A DNA stretch of 64,000 nt from CANMIH01 sp049116335 (GTDB taxonomy: Bacteria; Pseudomonadota; Alphaproteobacteria; Rhodobacterales; Rhodobacteraceae), in assembly GCA_049116335.1 (NCBI GenBank), contig JAGDYZ010000007.1, forward strand, positions 153,474 to 217,473. The letters are read 5' to 3'. This document shows positions 26,530 through 34,692 of this stretch, piece by piece. A program made the translations under genes and the position numbers. Each line of letters starts with the position of its first letter. The stretch's first letter is position 1. The notes under the pieces are model-generated. The model did not search any database, was not told the origin of the DNA, and worked only from the letters and a program-made list of their open reading frames with translations.

Positions 26530-27591
26530 TTAGCCTGCAAACGGATAAAGAGTTACACCGGACACCACGCGGCTGAGATTTTGTCCCTGAAACGGATCAT
26601 CAACAGGAAGCTCCAGGTCGGCTGACCACTGCGCGGACAGGATTTGCGCGGGCAATACATAAAGGACAGCATCCGCGCGGACATCGCCGGTTGAGGTAAT
26701 CTCGATGTCACCGCGCGGCCCGATGGTGGTCACGTGAATGTCGGGGTACTGACGGCGGATTTCGTCGGCCATATCCTGATCGTACTGAGCGGTATGGGCA
26801 TCGGGGTGCAACATCACAAAAACATGGGTTGTTTTGTCGACCAAAGCCTTGGGGCCATGGCGAAATCCGAGGCAGCTGTCCCATTGGGTGACCGTGTGGC
26901 CGGCGGCCAGTTCCAACACCTTCAAAGCGCTTTCGCGCGCAACGCCGGTCAATGCTCCGGAGCCGAGGAAAACAGCACGATCGGGGCGCGGAATGTTCAG
27001 GGCTGCGATCTTCTCAATAAGGCTGTCCGCCTGATCTGCCATTTTGGGCAGTTCCGCGGCGGCGTCAAAATCCGAGAGACACGCCAGAGCTGAGAGCAGC
27101 ATGGTTGTGAAGCTCGATGTCATAGCAAAGCCCGCGTCATGGGTCGCTTCGGGCAGGTTGATCACGCGCGCTTCACCGGGGCCGGGTGCCGGGCGGGTGG
27201 CCAAAGCCCCATTCGGGTTGCAGGTGATGTGCAGCCGATCCCAACTCGGGCGGCACGCATCCATCACATCCATCATGCCGATGCTTTCAGAGCTGTTTCC
27301 TGAGCGCCCGAATTGCACTGCAAGGATGTGGTCGTCATTTAGCAAATCCTGCGGTCCAGCCACCAGATCCGTTGTGGCGACCGCGCGCAGACGGCGATCA
27401 CCTGCACATAAGATATCACCAATAAAGGCCGAAGTGCCCGCTCCAGAGAGCCAGATTTCGTCCGGAGCGCGCGCGCCAATCCAACTGCGAATCTGCGCAG
27501 CTTGCTCTGCCAATTGGGCGGACCAGCTGCGCCAGATCTCGGGTTGGGCATGAATTTCACGCCAGGTGGCGCTTTCAGTCAGTTGGCTCAT
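26530..27591 (-). CDS. SIS-domain sugar isomerase/deaminase, AgaS-like
   Basis: A 353-residue protein with two SIS domains (about 30-175 and 200-340): IWLSGAGTSAFIGD, VQFGRSGNSSESIGM and FLGSGALTGVARESALKVLELAAG. The arrangement and the DSCLGFRHGPKALVD segment match AgaS, the galactosamine-6-phosphate deaminase/isomerase, rather than GlmS, which would need an N-terminal glutaminase domain. Together with GatZ it suggests that galactosamine can be processed as well as glucosamine. It follows the regulator gene by 17 bp. Confidence 0.86.
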   Translation of the reverse strand: MSQLTESATWREIHAQPEIWRSWSAQLAEQAAQIRSWIGARAPDEIWLSGAGTSAFIGDILCAGDRRLRAVATTDLVAGPQDLLNDDHILAVQFGRSGNSSESIGMMDVMDACRPSWDRLHITCNPNGALATRPAPGPGEARVINLPEATHDAGFAMTSSFTTMLLSALACLSDFDAAAELPKMADQADSLIEKIAALNIPRPDRAVFLGSGALTGVARESALKVLELAAGHTVTQWDSCLGFRHGPKALVDKTTHVFVMLHPDAHTAQYDQDMADEIRRQYPDIHVTTIGPRGDIEITSTGDVRADAVLYVLPAQILSAQWSADLELPVDDPFQGQNLSRVVSGVTLYPFAG

Positions 27592-27608
27592 GAGAAGGGG
27601 GTCCCGTG

Positions 27609-28472
27609 TTACGGGCTCTGCGGTGGTACCAGAACAATTTCGACCCCCTGCTCGGCCAAAGCCGCCAAAGCAGGGTCATTCGGGTCAAGATCGGTCACCA
27701 GAACATCTACGGCGTCACAGCCACAGATCCGGTGCAGAGCGGGTTTCTTGAATTTGGTTCGGTCGGCCAGCACAATTGTTCGTGCAGCGGCCTGCATCAT
27801 GGCGCGGGTGATATGCGCCTCATCTTCTCTGAAGGTTGAAAACCCACCATTGGGGTCAACGGTGTCAGCCCCCATAACAAAAGTATCAAAGCGCATGGCC
27901 CCCAGTGAGCCCTCGACCATGCGCCCGGTCAACGACAGGGCGTTGGGGCGGATCCGCCCACCGGTCAGCATCACATCGTGACTTCCATTGGCTAGAGCGT
28001 TCTGCGCAACCACCAGTCCATTGGTCATGATGATACGCTTGGGATCCGTTGGTAAGGCTGAGGCGAAAAACTCGGCGGTTGATCCATTGTCGATCAGGAG
28101 CGTGTCACCAGCACCAATAAGAGTGGTGGCGCGCTCCGCAATGGATTTCTTCGCCTCCATGTTCACGCGGCGTCGGTCAACGGTCAGGGGTTCCACAAAC
28201 CCATGAGGGCGCGGCTGTTTGGCAAGAGACAGGGCCAAGTCGATTCGAAAGTCGGACAGGCCCGCGTGGCCAAACTGACGGCAGAATCGGATCAAAGTGG
28301 GCTCTGATGTGTTTAGTTCAGCACAAATCTCACGGCTCGTATTTCGAATAAACCGTTCAGTGTCAGCCAAACATAGGTCTGCAATCGCAGCCATTTTGGT
28401 GGTTAGCGTTGGCTGAGACCCGCGAATCCGCGAAATCAGGTCGTCTTCTTGCTGTGCGCCGCCATTTTCCAT
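27609..28472 (-). CDS. Chimeric regulator: RpiR-type HTH plus DeoR-type sugar-sensor domain
   Basis: A 287-residue regulator of amino-sugar use. Residues about 12-85 match the RpiR/MurR helix-turn-helix domain: TKMAAIADLCLADTERFI, REICAELNTSEPTLIRFCRQFGH and LSDFRIDLALSLA. Residues about 95-260 do not hold the SIS domain normal for RpiR proteins; they match the DeoR C-terminal sensor: IGAGDTLLIDNGSTAEFFA, IIMTNGLVVAQNAL, VMLTGGRIRPNALSLTG, MGADTVDPNGGFST and TIVLADRTKFKK. The architecture is therefore a domain swap between two regulator families. It heads the minus-strand operon and is divergent from the importer operon. Confidence 0.88.
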   Translation of the reverse strand: MENGGAQQEDDLISRIRGSQPTLTTKMAAIADLCLADTERFIRNTSREICAELNTSEPTLIRFCRQFGHAGLSDFRIDLALSLAKQPRPHGFVEPLTVDRRRVNMEAKKSIAERATTLIGAGDTLLIDNGSTAEFFASALPTDPKRIIMTNGLVVAQNALANGSHDVMLTGGRIRPNALSLTGRMVEGSLGAMRFDTFVMGADTVDPNGGFSTFREDEAHITRAMMQAAARTIVLADRTKFKKPALHRICGCDAVDVLVTDLDPNDPALAALAEQGVEIVLVPPQSP

Positions 28473-28522
28473 GCGCTACGGTATCCTTCCCTGTCTGTGT
28501 TCCATAATTTCGAGAGAAAAAA

Positions 28523-28535
28523 TGTTTGTCAAACA
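28523..28535. promoter_or_regulatory. Palindrome in the divergent amino-sugar promoter region
   Basis: The 185-bp gap between the divergent operons contains the perfect dyad TGTTTG-T-CAAACA. It lies about 50 bp upstream of the regulator start in an AT-rich stretch. It is the best candidate operator for the chimeric RpiR/DeoR regulator and could control both operons. A second inverted pair, GTTAG near 28555 and CTAAC near 28580, is less convincing. Confidence 0.5.
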
Positions 28536-28657
28536 AATATCGAAGCGGAAATTTGTTAGATGGGCTAAAAAATATCTTGCCTAACGATTAAGACCTGTGT
28601 TCACTTACCCGCAGGAGGGATGCGGCTCAATGCTGTGTCAGGTGAGGAAACATAAAA

Positions 28658-29377
28658 ATGATCCCCAAGTTTGAAATCTGTGTGGACAGCCCAATGTCGT
28701 TGCAAAACGCAGCACAAGCGGGAGTTGACCGGATTGAGCTGTGTTCGGCGCTTGGGCTTGGAGGATTGACGCCGGGTGCGGGCCTTGTTGAAGCGGCGCG
28801 CCACTGTGGCGTCCCGTGCCACGCAATGATCCGTCCCCGAGGCGGTGACTTTGTGTTTGATGCGCAGGACCAGGCCGCCTGTCTGGTTGACGTTGCGGCC
28901 ATGAAGTTTGCCGGTCTGGCCGGAGTTGTGATCGGGGTGGCGCATGCGGATGGCCGCCTTCACCATAACGCCTTGGCCAAACAGATCGAGGCGGCAAATG
29001 GCATGCAGGTGACATTGCACCGGGTTTTTGATCTCACGCCAGACCCTTTTGAGGCACTGGATTGTGCCATGAATTTAGGGATTACACGTGTTTTGACCAG
29101 TGGTCAGGCGACAGATGCGGGGGCAGGGACTGCACTTATAGGTGAATTGGTCGAGCACGCGGCAGGTCGGATTCAAATCATGGCAGGGGGTGGCGTAACA
29201 CCCGGCAACGCAGCTGCGTTGATGGCCAAGGGTGTCAATGCCCTCCATGCCTCATGCGCGACCGTGACGCCCAGCCCGCAACCCATCGCACATCTTGGCA
29301 TCGCGGAACAGCGCGACACCAACCCGGATAAAATAGCTGCGCTTCGGGCAGCGATGACAGAGGTACTGACAGTATGA
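28658..29377 (+). CDS. cutC: CutC-family TIM-barrel protein
   Basis: A 239-residue CutC-family protein: FEICVDSPMSLQNAAQAGVDRIELCSAL is split as FEICVDSP near 5-12 and GVDRIELCS near 21-29, then GGLTPGAG, MIRPRGGDFV, GVVIGVAHADGRL, TLHRVFDLTPDPFEAL, GITRVLTSGQA and IMAGGGV. Although the family was named for copper tolerance, its role in metals is doubtful, and no copper gene is near. The stop overlaps the next oxidoreductase start (ATGA), and the gene opens an operon with a sugar ABC importer and nagB, which points to a sugar-related role. Confidence 0.88.
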   Translation: MIPKFEICVDSPMSLQNAAQAGVDRIELCSALGLGGLTPGAGLVEAARHCGVPCHAMIRPRGGDFVFDAQDQAACLVDVAAMKFAGLAGVVIGVAHADGRLHHNALAKQIEAANGMQVTLHRVFDLTPDPFEALDCAMNLGITRVLTSGQATDAGAGTALIGELVEHAAGRIQIMAGGGVTPGNAAALMAKGVNALHASCATVTPSPQPIAHLGIAEQRDTNPDKIAALRAAMTEVLTV

Positions 29378-30561
29378 AGATCGGTGTGATCGGACTGGGT
29401 GCGCGGATCGCGAACCTTGCCAGCGATTTCAAAAAAGCCGCACCAGAGGCCCAGTTTACCGCAGTCGCGGACCCCTCAGATGCCCGTGTGGCTATTTTGG
29501 AGGATCTGGGTAGCACGCCAACACGGTATGACACCGCGGCGGAAATGTTAGCTGGACACAAATTTGATATGCTGATGATTGGGTCACCTAATCACATGCA
29601 TCTGGATCACATCAAGCTCGCGCTACAATCGGATGTTCCTTTTATCTTCACAGAGAAACCCGTGGTCATCTCTGTCGAGGAAAGCATCGCCTTGGCCCAT
29701 GAGATCGCCCGCCACAACGGAATGCAGCGTTTGATGGTTGGTCTGGTGCTGCGCTATTCTCCACTGTACCGCGCGTTGCGTCAGGCGCAGGCGGATGGGC
29801 AGATTGGCGAGGTCATGTCGATCGAGGCCAGCGAACACATTGCACCGTATCATGGGTCGTTCTTCATGCGCGATTGGCGGCGTCACAGTGCGATGTCGGG
29901 CAGCTTTATGTTGGAGAAATGCTGCCATGACATTGATCTCTACCAAGGTGTTGTTGGAGCGCGACCCTCTCAGATTGCAAGCTTCGGCGGGCGTAAGAAA
30001 TACCTGCCGGAACATCGTCCTGCAGACGACGTCGACTATATGACCGGGGCGCCGAGCCGAAACAATGGGATCAATTCCTTTGTCCCGCGTTGGGGCGGCA
30101 GCAATGATGCCTTTTCTGGCGAAGGGGATCTGATCGACTATCAGACCGCACTGGTCGAATATGAAAATGGCGCCAATCTGTGCTTCCATACAAATTTGAA
30201 TGTCCCTGATCAGTTCCGCCGTTTTGCCGTGATTGGCCGGGATGGCATGGCTGAGGGCGATTTCATTCGGAACACATTTAAGGTGACGCTCTCGGATACG
30301 AGCCAGACGGTTGTAGAAGATGCAGGCATCGGCTCGGGATCGGAGACAGGGCATTACGGTGCCGATGCAGCCATGGCGCAGGATGTGGTATCCTACGTGA
30401 AAGGTGACATGCCCTCGCTACCGCTTTCGGTGAAAGATGCGCTTGAGGCCGGGATCACCGCTCTGGCGATGGATCGGGCCCGGGAAGAGCGTCGGATCGT
30501 GGATCTGAGTGAGATCTGGGCCGAGTTCGATGCAGCACTTGGGGGTAAACATGCAGCGTAA
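29374..30561 (+). CDS. Gfo/Idh/MocA-family oxidoreductase
   Basis: A 395-residue NAD(P)-dependent oxidoreductase. The N-terminal Rossmann domain begins IGVIGLGARIANLAS and includes MLMIGSPNHMHLDHIKLAL and the conserved FTEKPVVIS motif with the catalytic Lys; the C-terminal domain has EKCCHDIDLYQGVVG with the conserved His/Asp. It is coupled to cutC upstream and overlaps the permease start by 11 bp. It probably oxidises or epimerises a sugar brought in by the transporter; the exact substrate cannot be told. Confidence 0.9.
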   Translation: MKIGVIGLGARIANLASDFKKAAPEAQFTAVADPSDARVAILEDLGSTPTRYDTAAEMLAGHKFDMLMIGSPNHMHLDHIKLALQSDVPFIFTEKPVVISVEESIALAHEIARHNGMQRLMVGLVLRYSPLYRALRQAQADGQIGEVMSIEASEHIAPYHGSFFMRDWRRHSAMSGSFMLEKCCHDIDLYQGVVGARPSQIASFGGRKKYLPEHRPADDVDYMTGAPSRNNGINSFVPRWGGSNDAFSGEGDLIDYQTALVEYENGANLCFHTNLNVPDQFRRFAVIGRDGMAEGDFIRNTFKVTLSDTSQTVVEDAGIGSGSETGHYGADAAMAQDVVSYVKGDMPSLPLSVKDALEAGITALAMDRAREERRIVDLSEIWAEFDAALGGKHAA

Positions 30562-31435
30562 GGTCGACTACTTCCCCTATCTCATGCTGGTGCCAGCCTT
30601 GGCGCTGGTTATGACAATTGTCGCCTGGCCATTGATCGAAACATTTCGACTGTCTTTCACCAATGCCTCAATGCGCCGAACCGTCGATTACGTCGGTTTC
30701 AAAAACTATATCGAAATTTTCGAGGATGATTTCGCCGAAGTGATTGTTCGGACCTTTGTCTGGATGTTCTTTGGCGTGACGATCAAACTTGTCATGGGCA
30801 CGCTGGGCGCGGTTTTGCTGAATGCCGCGGTGCCGGGGCGGTCGCTATTTCGTGTGTTGGTCATGCCACCGTGGATTGTGCCAATTGCAATTGGCGTATT
30901 CATGTGGTCCTGGATGTACAATGGGCAGTTCGGGATGATCTCAGGTCTCGGGCAGAGATTGGGTATCTTGGATGGTCCATTTGAGTTCCTCGCCTATGGC
31001 AGCAGTGCCTTCATAGCGACCATTGTCACGGATGTGTGGATCGGAACACCGCTTGTTGCGCTGTATTTGCTGGCGGCCATGCAGTCGATCCCGAAAGAGC
31101 TGTATGAAGCCGCCTGGACAGACGGAGCGTCACGGTTCTACCGCTTTCGCCGGGTGACACTGCCCCTGATTGCGCCGTCCATTGCAACTATGGCTCTGCT
31201 CTCGGCAATCTGGACCTTCAACTCGTTCGAAATCATCTGGATCCTGACCGAAGGTGGCCCACGTGGCTCGACCACCACCATGATCATCGACACCTACAAA
31301 ACCGGTCTGGCCCGGTTCCGTTATGGCGAGGGTGCGGCCCGCGCGGTGATGATCCTCGTCTTCCTATCCGCCTTTGCAGCGCTCTACGTGGCCTTGCTGG
31401 TGCGCCTGACACGCCGAAATGGAGCCCAGTCATGA
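30551..31435 (+). CDS. Sugar ABC transporter permease, MalF type
   Basis: A 294-residue inner-membrane permease with six hydrophobic helices. The EAA loop reads YEAAWTDGASRFYRFRRVTLPLIAPS at about residues 180-205 (given in part). The ATG at 30551 overlaps the 3' end of the oxidoreductase gene by 11 bp; a start at 30509 would sit deeper in that gene. Its stop overlaps the start of the second permease. Part of an importer probably for chitobiose, GlcNAc or related hexosamines. Confidence 0.92.
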   Translation: MQRKVDYFPYLMLVPALALVMTIVAWPLIETFRLSFTNASMRRTVDYVGFKNYIEIFEDDFAEVIVRTFVWMFFGVTIKLVMGTLGAVLLNAAVPGRSLFRVLVMPPWIVPIAIGVFMWSWMYNGQFGMISGLGQRLGILDGPFEFLAYGSSAFIATIVTDVWIGTPLVALYLLAAMQSIPKELYEAAWTDGASRFYRFRRVTLPLIAPSIATMALLSAIWTFNSFEIIWILTEGGPRGSTTTMIIDTYKTGLARFRYGEGAARAVMILVFLSAFAALYVALLVRLTRRNGAQS

Positions 31436-32274
31436 TCGACAAGTATAACTGGTACGAAAAGCTTGCCATCTATGCCGGTATGCTGGTGTTCCTCACCTTC
31501 ATCCTAGCCCCCTTTGTCGAAGCTTTTGTGGTCTCACTGCGACCGCTGGATCAGGTGTTCCGCGTCCCGTATCGTTTTATCACCGATGACATGTCTTTCT
31601 CGGCCTATGTCACGATGTGGGAGTCGGTACCACGACTGGGGCGGTATATCTTCAACTCATTCTTTATCTCTTGCTGCGTCACTCTGCTTGCACTCAGCTG
31701 CATCATTCCGGCCGCCTATTCCTTCTCTCGCTTCTCATACAAAGGGCGCGACGGATTGTTGGGAACTTTCCTTGCAATCAACATGGTTGGCTCGGCGGTT
31801 CTGATCATTCCAATGTACAAGCTGATGCTTAACCTCGGGCTTTTGAACAGCTATTTCGCTATGGTTCTTCCGGGTGCGGCCTTTTCGGTGCCAACAGGGA
31901 TTTTCCTGATGCGGTCCTACTTCCTGCGTATTCCGAAAGAATTGGAAGAGGCGGCGCATGTGGATGGTGCTTCACGGATCTACACTCTTTGGCGTGTTAT
32001 TCTGCCCGTGGCATTGCCTGGCATCATGGTTGTCGCCATCACGACCTTTATTTCGGCCTATGCCCAGCAGTTCCTGTTTGCCCTGATCTTCAATTCGAAC
32101 AGTGATCTGCATCCTTTGCCGATGGGCCTATACGAGTTCTTTGGGCGTCAGCGTATCATCTGGAACGAGCTTATGGCCGCCAGCCTGGTGGGGATCACCC
32201 CAGTGCTTCTCGTCTACATTTTCTTGCAACGTTACATTGTCGCCGGTCTGACCGCCGGTGCGGTGAAAGAATAA
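31432..32274 (+). CDS. Sugar ABC transporter permease, MalG type
   Basis: A 280-residue inner-membrane permease with six helices and the EAA loop motif EEAAHVDGASRIYTLWRV near residues 175-192, followed by a proline-rich ILPVALPGIM helix. It forms the heterodimeric channel with the MalF-type permease, to which it is joined by a 4-bp overlap. It ends 25 bp before the binding-protein gene. Confidence 0.92.
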   Translation: MIDKYNWYEKLAIYAGMLVFLTFILAPFVEAFVVSLRPLDQVFRVPYRFITDDMSFSAYVTMWESVPRLGRYIFNSFFISCCVTLLALSCIIPAAYSFSRFSYKGRDGLLGTFLAINMVGSAVLIIPMYKLMLNLGLLNSYFAMVLPGAAFSVPTGIFLMRSYFLRIPKELEEAAHVDGASRIYTLWRVILPVALPGIMVVAITTFISAYAQQFLFALIFNSNSDLHPLPMGLYEFFGRQRIIWNELMAASLVGITPVLLVYIFLQRYIVAGLTAGAVKE

Positions 32275-32299
32275 CAGTCTGATTAGGGAGGAAATAATC

Positions 32300-33517
32300 A
32301 TGAAACTCAGACATATTTTTGCAACAACCGCGCTCTTCGCCTTGGGCACCGGTGCTCAGGCCGCAACCGAGTTGAAATTCATTAACTGTGGAGGCTCGGA
32401 TAGCGATTTTGTCACCACACAGGGCGAGCACATCGCCGAGTGGGAAGCGGCAAACCCTGACTATAAAGTGGCGCTCGAGTTCATTCCTTGGGGCCAGTGC
32501 CAGGAAAAATCGATCACCCTGGCCGCTGCGGGTAATCCCGTTGCCGTGTCCTACATGGGCTCGCGCGTTCTCAAGCAGCTGGCCGACAGCGAGCTGATCC
32601 GTCCGTTCAACCTGAATGACGAAGAGCTGGGCAGCTATTCGGAAAGTGTCCTGCGCACCGTACGTATTGGTGATCAGGTCTGGGGTCTGCCTCGCGCGTT
32701 CTCGACCAAAGCTTTGTTCTGGAACAAAGATCTGTTCGAAGCGGCCGGTCTGGACATGCCGGAAGGGCCAAAAACCTTTGCGGATGTGATCGCAGCGTCG
32801 AAGGCGATTGACGAGAACACTGATGCTAAGGGTCTTGGAATTGCTGCGGCCTCGTTTGACAACACCATGCACCAGTTCCTGAACTGGATGTATTCGAATG
32901 GTGGTGAAGTTGTAGACGCTGACGGCAAAGTGGCGTTCGACAGCCCAGAAGTTGTTGAAACACTGCAGTTCTTCAAAGATGTCGCAGCCTATGCTCAGGA
33001 AGGTCCGATTGCTTATGACCGCGCCAAGCTGGAGCCCCTGTTCCAGGAAGGTCAGATCGCGATGTATGTCTCGGGTGGCTGGGGCCGTGGTCGTCTGGGC
33101 AACGTCGAGAATGCAGGTATCAACCTGATCCCAGCGGGTCCTTCGGGTGATGGTCACTCGACCCTGTTGATCACTGACTCGCTCGTTGTGTTTGACGGCA
33201 CAGGCGTGGAAGAGGCGGCGGAAAGCCTTGTTCGCTACCTGACATCTGTTGAGAAACAGTCGGAAGCTGACCGCAAAGGTGGTTGGACCCCGATCCGTCA
33301 GACCACTGACACCGAAGAGCTGATTGCATCGGACCCAACTTGGGAACCCTTCATCGTGTCGATCCCGACCGGTGGCCCCGAGCCGCTGATGTATGAATAT
33401 GCTGCAATGCAGGATGCCATCAACGAAGCCATTCAGGGCGTGATCCTGGGTGAGGTTTCGCCTGCTGAAGCTGCGAAAGCTGCGGCAGACGAGCTGCGTG
33501 ATCTGAACGGGGAATAA
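32300..33517 (+). CDS. Sugar ABC transporter substrate-binding protein
   Basis: A 405-residue periplasmic binding protein (SBP family 1, MalE/UgpB-like). The signal peptide MKLRHIFATTALFALGTGAQA is cleaved after AQA. Mature-protein features include IAEWEAANPDYKVALEFIPW, GLPRAFSTKALFWNKDLFE, FDNTMHQFLNWMYSNGGE and GQIAMYVSGGWGRGRLG. Context makes hexosamine or chito-oligosaccharide the likely ligand. A TTAGGGAGGAAATAATC ribosome site and a downstream hairpin fit the high expression usual for binding proteins. Confidence 0.92.
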   Translation: MKLRHIFATTALFALGTGAQAATELKFINCGGSDSDFVTTQGEHIAEWEAANPDYKVALEFIPWGQCQEKSITLAAAGNPVAVSYMGSRVLKQLADSELIRPFNLNDEELGSYSESVLRTVRIGDQVWGLPRAFSTKALFWNKDLFEAAGLDMPEGPKTFADVIAASKAIDENTDAKGLGIAAASFDNTMHQFLNWMYSNGGEVVDADGKVAFDSPEVVETLQFFKDVAAYAQEGPIAYDRAKLEPLFQEGQIAMYVSGGWGRGRLGNVENAGINLIPAGPSGDGHSTLLITDSLVVFDGTGVEEAAESLVRYLTSVEKQSEADRKGGWTPIRQTTDTEELIASDPTWEPFIVSIPTGGPEPLMYEYAAMQDAINEAIQGVILGEVSPAEAAKAAADELRDLNGE

Positions 33518-33527
33518 TCCCTCTTCC

Positions 33528-33550
33528 GGGGCGGCGGGTTGCGCCGCCCC
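33528..33550 (+). terminator. Intra-operon hairpin after the binding-protein gene
   Basis: A perfect 8-bp GC stem, GGGGCGGC at 33528-33535 and GCCGCCCC at 33543-33550 with a 7-base loop, lies 11 bp past the stop. There is no T-run, so it is more likely a 3'-end stabiliser or partial attenuator that raises binding-protein mRNA relative to the ATPase and nagB downstream. Confidence 0.65.
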
Positions 33551-33570
33551 ATCTCAAATACGGGAATACT

Positions 33571-34692
33571 ATGGGACAGCTAGAACTTTCCGCCGTGACC
33601 AAAAGCTTTGGGTCTGCGCAGGTTATCAAACCAACTGATCTGACCATCGATGAAGGCGATTTCGTTGTTTTTGTTGGCCCGTCGGGCTGTGGTAAATCGA
33701 CCATACTGCGTATGATTGCGGGCCTTGAAGAGATCACAACCGGCACGGTGTCGATTGATGGCACGGTGGTCAATGATCTGCCTCCGGTGAAACGGGGCAT
33801 CTCGATGGTGTTCCAATCTTATGCGCTGTACCCGCATATGGATGTCTTTGAAAACATTGCTTTCCCTCTGCGCGTGGCCCGGATGCCCCAGGCCGAGGTC
33901 GATGAGCGTGTGACCAAAGCCGCGAATATTCTGAAGCTTGACCAGCGCCTGAAACATCGGCCCGGCGAGCTGTCAGGTGGACAGCGTCAGCGTGTCGCCA
34001 TTGGCCGGGCCATTGTCCGCGAACCTCAAGTATTTTTGTTCGACGAGCCTCTGTCGAACCTCGATGCGGCCCTGCGAGCAGAAATGCGGGTTGAGCTGTC
34101 GCGGTTGCACAATCAGCTGGGCAACACGATGATCTATGTGACCCACGATCAGATCGAAGCCATGACCATGGCGACCAAGATTGTGGTGCTGCGCGATGGC
34201 ATGATTGAGCAGGTGGGCACACCTCTTGAGCTGTTTCACATGCCCAAAAACAAGTTTGTCGCAGGCTTTATCGGCAATCCCAACATGAACTTCATTGAAG
34301 TGATCTGTGAAGAGACGACTGCCGAAGGGATACGCGTGGTTTTGCCAGGCGGTGGCTCAGTGGTTGTGCCAGTCGAGGGGCAGGCGGCTGCGGGCGACAA
34401 GATGACCCTAGGTATTCGTCCCGATGATTTGCGTGCTGGCGCTGCCGAAGCCTGCCTGACCATGGCACCTGAAGTGATTGAGCGTCTGGGCAACCAAACC
34501 GTACTGCACGGCAACATCGCAGGTGCGGGTCAGATCAGCGCCGTTGTTCCAGGCAACCTGCCGATTGCTTTGGATGCTCCGATGGATCTTGGCTTTGATG
34601 GGCTGCAGGCGCATCTGTTCGATGCCGAAGGCACAGCGTTGCCGCGTCGTATCGATCTGTCCGAAATGCAACTGCCGGATGCTGCTGAATGA
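33571..34692 (+). CDS. Sugar ABC transporter ATPase, MalK/UgpC type
   Basis: A 373-residue ATPase of the CUT1 importer class. Walker A GPSGCGKST at about 36-44, signature LSGGQRQRVAIGRA at about 135-148, Walker B VFLFDEPLSNLD, and the H-loop VTHDQIEAMT are all present. A C-terminal TOBE/OB domain (about 240-370) shows the MalK-like arrangement. Its stop overlaps nagB by 4 bp. Such ATPases may serve more than one importer. Confidence 0.94.
   Translation: MGQLELSAVTKSFGSAQVIKPTDLTIDEGDFVVFVGPSGCGKSTILRMIAGLEEITTGTVSIDGTVVNDLPPVKRGISMVFQSYALYPHMDVFENIAFPLRVARMPQAEVDERVTKAANILKLDQRLKHRPGELSGGQRQRVAIGRAIVREPQVFLFDEPLSNLDAALRAEMRVELSRLHNQLGNTMIYVTHDQIEAMTMATKIVVLRDGMIEQVGTPLELFHMPKNKFVAGFIGNPNMNFIEVICEETTAEGIRVVLPGGGSVVVPVEGQAAAGDKMTLGIRPDDLRAGAAEACLTMAPEVIERLGNQTVLHGNIAGAGQISAVVPGNLPIALDAPMDLGFDGLQAHLFDAEGTALPRRIDLSEMQLPDAAE

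Noticed and set aside
32195..33157. 320-codon frame antisense to the sugar-binding protein
   Set aside because: Opposes a gene with a signal peptide and clear family motifs.
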